This document shows positions 7,838 to 14,975 of a DNA stretch of 16,097 nucleotides, piece after piece. The notes under the pieces are model-generated. The model saw nothing but the letters and a program-made list of their open reading frames with translations. It was not told the DNA's origin and did no database searches. The first letter of the stretch is position 1, and each line of letters starts with the position of its first letter. Origin of the DNA: Methylomonas sp. (lineage in GTDB: Bacteria > Pseudomonadota > Gammaproteobacteria > Methylococcales > Methylomonadaceae); contig JALSLS010000255.1 of assembly GCA_026988195.1 (NCBI GenBank), positions 1 through 16,097 on the forward strand. The letters are read 5' to 3'. Position numbers and translations under genes: made by a program.

Positions 7838-9076
7838 CTAAATTTGTAGTTGAAAACCTAAAGTTACCGAATGAATATCATCCCCTACAGCACCAGAACT
7901 GTAATCAAGTCCTTTAGTCGTTCTGTCGCCGTAATGCCAGTTCAGTGAAACCTTCGCATTATGTCCATCTATTATGTAATTAACCCCTGCTTCATAAGCA
8001 TCACGATCAGCACTGTTTGTTGGCAGGGTGTTGGTATATCGAACAAATGGTTGGAATTGACCAATGAAAACTTTTTGTGGAAATAAATACATAGCTCCAA
8101 CATCGTAGGCATCGCCTTCAAACAAATTCCAACCTGGAGAGGCACTATCTCTTGTCGCCTGACTGTAACCTGAAGAAATTGCGTAGTTTTTATATTCACC
8201 GTTAACAGTAACAACGCCACCGTTAGCCAATACCTTTTCCATCAGCACATCAACAGCTGTCCCTCTAAAATCACCTTGATCTGTAGCTGTTCCCGCGCCA
8301 TCTTCCTGATATTGATTAGATATCCCTAAGGTCAAAATATCACCACCGGTACCATAATAAGTGCCTGATGTGTAATATCCTGGGTTTTTCTCCACATCCC
8401 AAAAATTGTAAGAAATTCTCTGAGCATATAAAAGATTATCATCGGCATTAGCAACAACTCCATCAGATTGTAAACCGTTAAAAACACCAAAGGCATATTG
8501 CAAACGGCCTTCTAAAACTGAACCCCATATAGTTGCACCGTCATCACGTCCATAAAGCCCTGCTGTACCAGAACCAATACCCGTACCTGGGCCGGCAAAA
8601 TCAGACGATTCAAAAGGTGTACCCGTCCTATAAACATTATAATTTGCACTGTAGAAAGGACCGTTCATTTCACGACGCTCGGCAGGCACTAACATTCGAC
8701 CCACCCAGAAATTAAAATATTGGTTATATTCAAATTTAACGATGGCATCTAATATTTTCATCTCACCACCATTAGATCCACAAAACTGGCATTCGGTATT
8801 AAATTCTAATTTAATATATTCATGTAATTGAGCATTTAAATACAACCTCATATTATCGACATTGAAATCGTTTGACCATTTACTACCGGCAGCAGCCTCT
8901 TCGGTTGCAGTAAAACTAGTTATTAAACCAGCACCGACACTGACCCATTTGGTATCATCAATTTTAAAAGTTGCTCCCGCATTAGAAACAGCTGAATACC
9001 CAAGCATGGATGTTGTAAGGACTACGGCTGAAAATGCCTTTGCATACCTTTTAGAAAAATTCTTAGCTACCGTCAT
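7838..9076 (-). CDS. Outer-membrane porin, OprP/FmdC-like, probable urea or short-chain amide porin
   Basis: A 412-residue protein with a signal peptide (cleavage probably after VSNA near residue 33) and an alternating, aromatic-rich beta-strand pattern to a C-terminal VTLGFQLQI, as expected for a 14-18 stranded porin. Segments such as NFWVGRMLVPAERREMNGPFY resemble phosphate-selective-porin-type (OprO/OprP family) proteins. In Methylophilus an outer-membrane protein, FmdC, accompanies an amide transporter related to Urt, which suggests by analogy that this porin admits urea or small amides; that substrate is inference. An unusual C-x2-C pair lies at residues 96-99. The ATG at 9076 is preceded by AGGAGCTC. 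As first gene of the leftward unit it probably carries the promoter for urtA and perhaps downstream genes. Confidence 0.82.
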   Translation of the reverse strand: MTVAKNFSKRYAKAFSAVVLTTSMLGYSAVSNAGATFKIDDTKWVSVGAGLITSFTATEEAAAGSKWSNDFNVDNMRLYLNAQLHEYIKLEFNTECQFCGSNGGEMKILDAIVKFEYNQYFNFWVGRMLVPAERREMNGPFYSANYNVYRTGTPFESSDFAGPGTGIGSGTAGLYGRDDGATIWGSVLEGRLQYAFGVFNGLQSDGVVANADDNLLYAQRISYNFWDVEKNPGYYTSGTYYGTGGDILTLGISNQYQEDGAGTATDQGDFRGTAVDVLMEKVLANGGVVTVNGEYKNYAISSGYSQATRDSASPGWNLFEGDAYDVGAMYLFPQKVFIGQFQPFVRYTNTLPTNSADRDAYEAGVNYIIDGHNAKVSLNWHYGDRTTKGLDYSSGAVGDDIHSVTLGFQLQI

Positions 9077-9287
9077 AATGAGCTCCTGATTAGCTATTTA
9101 TTAAACATGAACCAAAGAGCGTTGCTAATTAGTCCTTCTTTCACCAGAATGTTGCAGGCTTGCGACAATTATTGTTTTTTGAGCGAATCATCACAATGCG
9201 TTAAATGACTAATCAGTTAAATGACGTATACCTTTTATTAATTCACCTGCTGTATACTTGGAGTTTTTGACTCTGCCTAACCTTCCT
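9077..9287. promoter_or_regulatory. Divergent intergenic region between porin-urt-ure and lipoprotein gene
   Basis: This 211-bp AT-rich spacer must hold the promoter of the leftward porin-urt unit and that of the rightward lipoprotein gene. TATACT at 9253-9258 is a possible -10 for the lipoprotein, though its -35 (ACCTTT) is poor. I found no convincing GG-N10-GC sigma-54 site and no clear sigma-70 pair for the porin. The notable element is the direct repeat annotated separately. Confidence 0.55.
9200..9225. promoter_or_regulatory. Direct repeat GTTAAATGAC x2, candidate regulator site
   Basis: GTTAAATGAC occurs exactly twice, at 9200-9209 and 9216-9225, with a 16-bp period. It lies about 125 bp upstream of the porin ATG and about 60 bp upstream of the lipoprotein ATG. 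Tandem decamers in a divergent promoter region are a common form of transcription-factor site. The response regulator at 13892-14815 is an attractive but unproven binder. Confidence 0.4.
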
Positions 9288-10073
9288 ATGTCTAATCAAA
9301 GTCTTTCATTAAAACGATACAAGCCCCTTTTTTTATCATTCCTTGTTAGCTCTTTTTTAATCTCATGTAGCTCAACACCTGAGCATAAAGGCTCGACTTT
9401 TGATTTGTCACAAGTAAAAAAAATGGCTTTTAAATTTGAAGGGCATCCCAAATTTCTCAATAATGCTCTACCTGAAGCAGAAATCAGGCAAGCCGTTATC
9501 TCTAATTTATCAGAATGGGGCTATCAATTTGTAGACCAAGAAAATAACAAATATACTCATGATCTTGGTATTCATATTGGCTCAATCCGTCACGGGTCAA
9601 CACCTACAGGCCTGTCTTTTAGTTCAGGTAATTCTGACCCCCGAGCACTCAACTTTCAAAAAGCAACCGTCATCCCTCTAACCTGCTCATTAATGCCTAA
9701 ACAACAGAAATTGCAACGAGCAGAATTAGTCATGGAGGTCTTAGCAGAGGAGTATAAAGGCACTAAACTATTATCTGTTTCACAACAAAAAATGATTAGC
9801 CGCATCATAGATGACATAAGCACAACCTGCTTTAATTTGCTAAGCAGTCTAAAGGTTGAAACACTGCAAAATAAACCAACTGGAAAAACAATCAGCCCCT
9901 CATGGGTTCCAAAAATCCAGGTCGAAATTGAAAATATTCCGGAAAATACAACAAACAATAAAACTAAAATAAATAGTTCAAACAAAGCGAACAAAGCTGA
10001 ACCTCGTAAACGAATAATCATTCATAACCAAGGTAGCCCTGTCATATTTAAGTTTGGTACTGAACGTAAATAG
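9288..10073 (+). CDS. Unrecognised lipoprotein with basic conserved-looking C-terminal tail
   Basis: The product has a lipoprotein signal: a KRYKP n-region, a hydrophobic stretch and the lipobox LISC, with the lipidated cysteine about 27 residues in, followed by SSTPEH. The mature protein starts with a globular region (FDLSQVKKMAFKFEGHPKF onward, ending near SSLKVE). A low-complexity Asn/Lys linker follows, then a basic C-terminus, RKRIIIHNQGSPVIFKFGTE. I do not recognise the family; the first half loosely recalls short outer-membrane lipoproteins of the DUF4136 kind, which is a guess. The ATG at 9288 gives a compact signal peptide; a TTG at 9258 is in frame but less likely. Neither has a good ribosome binding site. 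Divergent from the porin, it may share its regulation. Confidence 0.75.
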   Translation: MSNQSLSLKRYKPLFLSFLVSSFLISCSSTPEHKGSTFDLSQVKKMAFKFEGHPKFLNNALPEAEIRQAVISNLSEWGYQFVDQENNKYTHDLGIHIGSIRHGSTPTGLSFSSGNSDPRALNFQKATVIPLTCSLMPKQQKLQRAELVMEVLAEEYKGTKLLSVSQQKMISRIIDDISTTCFNLLSSLKVETLQNKPTGKTISPSWVPKIQVEIENIPENTTNNKTKINSSNKANKAEPRKRIIIHNQGSPVIFKFGTERK

Positions 10074-10087
10074 CAATATGACCACTT

Positions 10088-10114
10088 TGGTGCATACACA
10101 ACATTTATGCACCA
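10088..10114. terminator. Hairpin TGGTGCATA/TATGCACCA after the lipoprotein gene
   Basis: A perfect 9-bp inverted repeat with a 9-base loop lies 14 bases after the lipoprotein stop. It could act as a transcription terminator, but it is followed by a C-rich run rather than a T tract, so an operator or an mRNA 3' stem is equally possible. Confidence 0.4.
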
Positions 10115-10182
10115 CCCCACCCTTCTAATCACTATTTCATACCTTTATCCAAAGCTGCTGTTTTATTACCGCTACCACTAAA

Positions 10183-10197
10183 ATGTTGTTACAACAT
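10183..10197. promoter_or_regulatory. 15-bp perfect palindrome ATGTTGT-T-ACAACAT upstream of kinase
   Basis: Seven-base arms flank a single central base, about 140 bp ahead of the kinase ATG. The symmetry and size fit a dimeric repressor or activator operator. No cognate regulator is identifiable. Confidence 0.3.
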
Positions 10198-10277
10198 AAG
10201 CTGACGGCGACGATTTTCAGTCTTTACCTAGCAATAGAGGTATTATCATCACTCATAACAGATAGCAATACTTTATG

Positions 10278-10295
10278 AAGGTATAAAAGTTGCTT
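10278..10295 (+). promoter_or_regulatory. Weak candidate sigma-54 promoter ahead of the kinase
   Basis: The sequence AAGGTATAAAAGTTGCTT has the invariant GG-N10-GC spacing of sigma-54 promoters (GG at 10280-10281, GC at 10292-10293) and a consensus -12 block TTGCTT. The -24 block AAGGTA is a poor match to TGGCAC. It lies about 40 bp before the kinase ATG, a suitable distance. A nitrogen-regulated role would make sense, but chance occurrence in AT-rich DNA is quite possible. Confidence 0.28.
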
Positions 10296-10336
10296 AATAT
10301 TTCTACTAACCTTACCCTTAATTCTATCCATTCTTT

Positions 10337-13300
10337 ATGAGTTCCCCTGTCCACCAAAGCATTTCAAAAATTCGTAGAGATTATAATTCTTGGGTAGCTA
10401 ATGAAACACTCGAAGACTATGCCTTACGCTTTGCACCCCGCAGGTTTCGAAAATGGTCTGAATTTAAAGTAGCCAATACCGCCTTTGGCTCAACATCTTT
10501 TCTAGTTTTAGAGGCTATTGGTGGTTTTTTATCGATCAATTACGGATTCACCAATGCATTTTGGGCTATTTGCATTGTAGGGTTAATTATCTTCATCATC
10601 AGCTTCCCAATCAGTTACTACGCAGCTCGATATAACATAGATATTGATCTACTTACTCGTAGCGCAGGATTCGGTTATTTTGGTTCAACTATCACCTCTT
10701 TAATCTACGCCTTTTTCACCTTTACCTTATTCGCACTCGAAGCCTCTATTATGTCTAAGGCGCTTGAGTTATATTTTGAAATACCCATCGCATTTGCTCA
10801 CTTTATCAGTGCAATTATTGTCATTCCTTTTGTTACTTTCGGTATTACCACGATTAGTCGCATGCAATTGTGGACTCAACCTGTTTGGCTGGTTTTATTA
10901 TTTATCCCCTATTACGCAGTATATACCCGTGAACCTGAAGCACTGCTCACCTTAAAAGCTTATTTTGGTATTGCAAGCAGTGGTCAAGACTTTAACTGGC
11001 TACTTTTTGGCAGTGCTGCCACCATTGCATTTTCAATGGTGGCTCAAATTGGTGAACAAGTCGATTTTTTACGGTTTATGCCAGAGTTAAAAAAACATAA
11101 TCGTTTTCGCTGGTGGGCTGCAACTATTATTGCAGGTCCTGGTTGGATTGTTTTTGGCGTAATAAGACAACTCGGCGGCGCTCTTCTTGCCCATTTTGCC
11201 ATTCAACAAGGCATTGCTCTTGAGCATGCCCATGAGCCGACTCAGATGTATTTAATTGCCTATAGCATGATCATTGACAATGCTGATTTAGCCTTGGCAG
11301 TAACTACCTTATTTGTGGTTATTTCTCAATTAAAAATCAATGTAACCAATGCCTATGCTGGCTCATTGGCTTGGTCTAACTTTTTTTCTCGCCTGACGCA
11401 TACTCACCCTGGGCGGGTTACTTGGTTGTTTTTTAATGTCTCTATTGCACTACTCCTGATGGAGTTTGGTGTATTTGGGGCTTTAGAAAAGGTATTGGGG
11501 TTATTTTCTAACATCACTATTGCATGGATTAGCGCCATTTCAGCTGACCTAATGATCAACAAACCTTTAGGGTTAAGTCCAAAAGTTATTGAATTTAAGA
11601 GAGCCTACCTACCTGATTTAAATCCCGTAGGAATTCTTTCCACCTTGATAGCATCATTCATTTCCATCTTGGCCTATTTAGGTATTTTTGGTGAATACGC
11701 ACAAGCCTTTTCTGCCTTTATTGCGCTGGGATTAACCTTTACTTTAGTTCCGTGCATCGCTTTTTTTACGACCTATCGGCACTATATTGCTCGTGCACGA
11801 AAATACAAACACGACACATCACTAAGAGAATGCTGTATTTGTGAAAACCAGTTTGAGCATGAAGACATGGCTTATTGTCCTGCTTACAATAATAGCATCT
11901 GTTCATTATGCTGCACACTTGATTCACGTTGCCTAGATACCTGCAAACCAGGAAACCGTTTGGATGATTATTTTGAAAAAGTGGCTAACTTTTGCCTACC
12001 CACGAACATATCTCTAACCTTGAGAATTTTATTCATTAGATTCGTGCTTTTATTTATCTTTCTAAGCAGTATAACCAGTATTTTTATTGGAATTATCTAC
12101 TATCAGGATTTTCTAACCGCTAAATCTAACCCCACTTCATTTAATCTCCTATTTAATAACTTTGTTAAAGTTTATTGTTCATTATTACTCTTTATTGGCT
12201 TATGTACTTGGTGGTTAATTTTAAACTATGAAAGCCGTCAACTAGCCCACGAGGAAACCACCAAACAAACACAATTACTGCTCAAGGAAATTGAAGAGCA
12301 TAAAATAACAGATGCAAAATATCAACAGTCCATCATCACTGCCGATAACGCCAACAGTGCTAAGAGTCGCTTTCTAAGCAACATGAGCCATGAAATCAGA
12401 ACGCCTTTAAATTGTATCGTAGGCTACTCTCATATTTTGCATAACGACCCACTAATCCCTGAACACAGACAAGAAGCCATTCAGATTCTTAAGCGGAGTA
12501 GCGAACACCTATCTTCTTTAGTTGAAGATATTCTTGATATTTCAGGTATTGAAGAACGTAAATTTGAATTTCGATACGCCCCTGTTGATTTACTTGTACT
12601 GATTGAACATTTAGTCAGCAGCTTTAAAATACAAGCAGAAGATAAAGGCCTTAGCTTTTACTGCCAGGTATTAGACCCCATACCTCAAAGGGTACGAGGG
12701 GATGAAAAAAGAATTAGACAAGTTTTAATTAACCTGCTTAGTAATGCCATTAAATTTACGGCTGAAGGAGAAATTATCTTTCGCATAAACTATCGCAGTG
12801 GGGTCGCTACTTTTTTGGTTATTGATAGTGGTGAGGGTATTTCAGAAAATGATATGGAAGATATTTTTCAACCCTTTACTCGGTTAAGTAAATCAACAGG
12901 AAATGCGGTTCCTGGTAGTGGCTTAGGCCTCACTATCAGTAAAATCATTACCGAACTGATGGGAGGTGAAATTACGGTCAACTCTACTGAAAATAAAGGC
13001 TCCATATTTTCCGCACGATTTTTACTATCAAGCCTTAGTCACACTAACAATACTATTATAAAAAAGAATATTGTAGGCTTTCAGGGAAAAGCTAAGAATA
13101 TACTGGTTGTCGATGACCAGTACGAGCAACGCACACTTATTGCCTCTTTATTAGAACCCCTTGGGTTTAATGTTGAACAAGCAGATTCAGGTGAGAACTG
13201 CTTAGACATCATCTCTAGTTTTATGCCAGACCTGGTTTTAATGGACTTATCAATGAGCGGTATCAGCGGCATAGAAACCTCACACCGCCTACGCCAAAAA

Positions 13301-13705
13301 GGTCACTCTATTCCAATCATCGTATTGAGTGCCAATGCTTACCCTTCAGATCAACAAGCCGCTATTAATGTCGGGTGTGATGGTTTTCTGTCAAAACCAC
13401 TAAAAATGAACACCTTATTGGAGAAGTTTGAATTACTGTTATCTTTAAACTGGATATACGATACCAATAAAGTAGAACAAGACCAACCGAAACAACATCA
13501 GGCGATTACCTTACCACCGCCAAACATTATTAATCAATTATTAGAGTTTGTTCAAATTGGTGATTTACTAGGGCTCAAACATCAACTTAATGACTTGGTC
13601 ATCAGTGAGCCTAACTATAAACCCTTTACACAACGAATAATTGTTTTAGCCAAAGAATTTCGTATTGCAGATATTAAAAAACTCTTAGGATCGTGCATGG
13701 AATAA
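10337..13705 (+). CDS. Hybrid sensor histidine kinase with NCS1 transporter-like input domain
   Basis: A 1122-residue membrane sensor kinase. Residues about 1-485 form an NCS1 (cytosine/purine/allantoin permease family) transporter with about 12 hydrophobic segments. A cytoplasmic cysteine-rich stretch follows (C499, C500, C502, C514, C522, C525, C526, C532, C536; nine cysteines in 38 residues), then two more membrane segments (about 562-588 and 608-630) and a short coiled linker. The catalytic part is complete: H-box FLSNMSHEIRTPLN with H685, N-box LLSNAIKFT (N803), DSGEG (D830) and GSGLGL (860-865). A receiver spans about 921-1030 with acidic pair D926/D927, phospho-acceptor D970, S998 and K1020. 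A C-terminal helical segment (LPPPNIINQLLEF onward) recalls a small Hpt-like region but shows no clear phospho-histidine. No PAS or HAMP domain is seen. The start has no strong ribosome binding site; an in-frame stop lies shortly upstream. The last five codons come from a MITE. Its place beside urt/ure suggests urea, amide or nucleobase-derived nitrogen sensing; the ligand is inferred. Confidence 0.9.
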   Translation: MSSPVHQSISKIRRDYNSWVANETLEDYALRFAPRRFRKWSEFKVANTAFGSTSFLVLEAIGGFLSINYGFTNAFWAICIVGLIIFIISFPISYYAARYNIDIDLLTRSAGFGYFGSTITSLIYAFFTFTLFALEASIMSKALELYFEIPIAFAHFISAIIVIPFVTFGITTISRMQLWTQPVWLVLLFIPYYAVYTREPEALLTLKAYFGIASSGQDFNWLLFGSAATIAFSMVAQIGEQVDFLRFMPELKKHNRFRWWAATIIAGPGWIVFGVIRQLGGALLAHFAIQQGIALEHAHEPTQMYLIAYSMIIDNADLALAVTTLFVVISQLKINVTNAYAGSLAWSNFFSRLTHTHPGRVTWLFFNVSIALLLMEFGVFGALEKVLGLFSNITIAWISAISADLMINKPLGLSPKVIEFKRAYLPDLNPVGILSTLIASFISILAYLGIFGEYAQAFSAFIALGLTFTLVPCIAFFTTYRHYIARARKYKHDTSLRECCICENQFEHEDMAYCPAYNNSICSLCCTLDSRCLDTCKPGNRLDDYFEKVANFCLPTNISLTLRILFIRFVLLFIFLSSITSIFIGIIYYQDFLTAKSNPTSFNLLFNNFVKVYCSLLLFIGLCTWWLILNYESRQLAHEETTKQTQLLLKEIEEHKITDAKYQQSIITADNANSAKSRFLSNMSHEIRTPLNCIVGYSHILHNDPLIPEHRQEAIQILKRSSEHLSSLVEDILDISGIEERKFEFRYAPVDLLVLIEHLVSSFKIQAEDKGLSFYCQVLDPIPQRVRGDEKRIRQVLINLLSNAIKFTAEGEIIFRINYRSGVATFLVIDSGEGISENDMEDIFQPFTRLSKSTGNAVPGSGLGLTISKIITELMGGEITVNSTENKGSIFSARFLLSSLSHTNNTIIKKNIVGFQGKAKNILVVDDQYEQRTLIASLLEPLGFNVEQADSGENCLDIISSFMPDLVLMDLSMSGISGIETSHRLRQKGHSIPIIVLSANAYPSDQQAAINVGCDGFLSKPLKMNTLLEKFELLLSLNWIYDTNKVEQDQPKQHQAITLPPPNIINQLLEFVQIGDLLGLKHQLNDLVISEPNYKPFTQRIIVLAKEFRIADIKKLLGSCME

Positions 13706-13848
13706 CTTCCCGAAATTATAACGTAGAATTTTTGTTTCAGGTGGAATGATCTCATGAGGCGCATAGCAAGCTACGCAACGAATGAGATCATTCCACCTGG
13801 AGCAAAAAGACAAGTTAGAAGTCGGGAAATTGTTTCATGCACGTTCCT
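13687..13848 (+). mobile_element. 162-bp near-palindromic MITE-like element, copy 2
   Basis: Same element as 6322-6483 but in reverse orientation, with about nine differences by eye. The ends are AGGATCGTGCATG and the complement of AGGAACGTGCATG, and the core stem is TGGAATGATCTCAT with its complement. Its first 19 bases overlap the kinase gene and supply the codons for GSCME and the TAA stop. It occupies most of the spacer between kinase and response regulator. As RNA it would form a long hairpin that could attenuate read-through into the regulator gene. Confidence 0.85.
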
Positions 13849-13891
13849 TAACCTCCGCTAACAACTAATCACCATACCAAAACATCATTAC

Positions 13892-14815
13892 ATGAATACA
13901 AATACAGCGTTACAAAACGAAACCGTTTTAATTGTTGATGATACCCCAGAAAATCTTGCCGTGCTTTCTGACATGCTATCTGAATATGGCTACCGTGTTT
14001 TAGTTGCAACAGATGGTGTATCAGCACTTGAGCAAATTAAACATTTACAACCTGACATCATTTTATTAGATGTTATTATGCCGGGAATTGATGGTTTTGA
14101 GACGTGTAAGCGGCTTAAAGAGAATCATACGACTAAAGACATCCCCATCATTTTTATGACGGGTCTAAGTGAACTTGATAATTTGTTAAAAGGGTTTAAA
14201 CAAGGCGCAGTTGACTATATCGTAAAACCTATTCGACCTGCCGAAGTTCTCGCTAGAATTGATGCACAGTTATCCCAAAAACAAAATGCACAGCGTATTG
14301 AACAGTCTTTAAATCATATTGGCTTTGCCGCTTTAGCCTTTAATAAATCAGGAATGATCACTTGGCTATCAATCACAGCTACCCAAGTACTTTATGATTG
14401 TTTTTCATTACAACAAAGTAGCATTATCCAAGTTAAAACGGGAGCGTTATTACCAAAAGCAGTACTGAAACAAATTATACCTAAAATAAAAACAGCTCAA
14501 ATTATACACACTGACATTCAGATAGGAGATACGCATACAGGTAAAATCATTCCTAGCTCACAAACTGATGAATATATATTACTTATTCAAAAGAGTAATC
14601 AAGAATGGAACCTTGCTTCACTAAAAGCATCTTTTGGATTAACGGCTAGAGAAGCTGAAATTCTTATGTGGGTATCAAGAGGTAAAACCAATAAAGAAGT
14701 TGGGTTAATATTAGAGACAAGTCCTAGAACCGTTAACAAACATCTTGAACATGTTTTTGAAAAACTTGGTGTTCCTACTAGAACAGCAGCCGTTGCAAAA
14801 GTTTTAAAAAAATAA
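13892..14815 (+). CDS. LuxR/NarL-type response regulator, probable partner of the upstream kinase
   Basis: A 307-residue cytoplasmic transcription factor. The N-terminal receiver (about 10-125) has acidic residues D16/D17, phospho-acceptor D60 in IILLDVIMPGIDGFE, T90 and K112 in DYIVKPIRP. Residues about 135-235 form a PAS-like middle segment (IGFAALAFNKSGMITWLS) that I cannot assign with certainty. The C-terminal LuxR helix-turn-helix (about 247-303) contains LTAREAEILMWVSRGKTNKE and the recognition-helix region TSPRTVNKHLEHVFEKLGV. It lies 186 bases after the kinase on the same strand and is the natural phospho-acceptor for its relay. It probably controls the adjacent urea genes; that is inferred from position. 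The start ATG lacks a strong ribosome binding site. Confidence 0.9.
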   Translation: MNTNTALQNETVLIVDDTPENLAVLSDMLSEYGYRVLVATDGVSALEQIKHLQPDIILLDVIMPGIDGFETCKRLKENHTTKDIPIIFMTGLSELDNLLKGFKQGAVDYIVKPIRPAEVLARIDAQLSQKQNAQRIEQSLNHIGFAALAFNKSGMITWLSITATQVLYDCFSLQQSSIIQVKTGALLPKAVLKQIIPKIKTAQIIHTDIQIGDTHTGKIIPSSQTDEYILLIQKSNQEWNLASLKASFGLTAREAEILMWVSRGKTNKEVGLILETSPRTVNKHLEHVFEKLGVPTRTAAVAKVLKK

Positions 14816-14954
14816 AAGGTGCCTAAGAGCAACCGCACAGAAAATATCAGTGGTAACTGCCCCTTATGTCAGAAAGTTGCCGCCGCTAAACGGAGATAGA
14901 AATGTTTTTTGATGTTTTGAAAGTCGGCTGCAAGGTAGAGAAACTTCAATTATC
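14816..14954. other. Spacer between regulator and IS element, no feature recognised
   Basis: A more GC-rich stretch (notably 14850-14940) than its surroundings. It holds only a 26-codon GTG-initiated frame containing CPLCQK, which is too short and unsupported to call. It does not encode the missing N-terminal part of Bpt, so it is not simply the other half of the interrupted gene. There is no convincing terminator after the regulator. Confidence 0.4.
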
Positions 14955-14971
14955 GGTAGTGGGTTAAATCT
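14955..14971. repeat. IS1-family terminal inverted repeat, left side
   Basis: GGTAGTGGGTTAAATCT, exactly complementary to 15792-15808; it lies four bases beyond the transposase stop codon. Confidence 0.9.
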
Positions 14972-14975
14972 ATGT

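Noticed and set aside
9656..10021. 121-codon open frame antisense to the lipoprotein gene
   Set aside because: Shadow of the plus-strand gene, with low-complexity hydrophobic content and no start signal; the sense frame has a clear lipobox.
10088..10114. Hairpin after the lipoprotein considered as a firm Rho-independent terminator
   Set aside because: It lacks a following T tract, so it is kept only as a low-confidence terminator candidate.
10337..11780. Reading the NCS1 region as a separate permease gene frameshifted into a kinase
   Set aside because: The frame is continuous for 1122 codons, the linker and two extra membrane spans lie between the parts, and no internal start with a ribosome binding site was seen.
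14819..14899. Short GTG-initiated frame of 26 codons containing CPLCQK after the regulator
   Set aside because: Too short, no properly spaced ribosome binding site, and no recognisable family; the two cysteines alone are not evidence.
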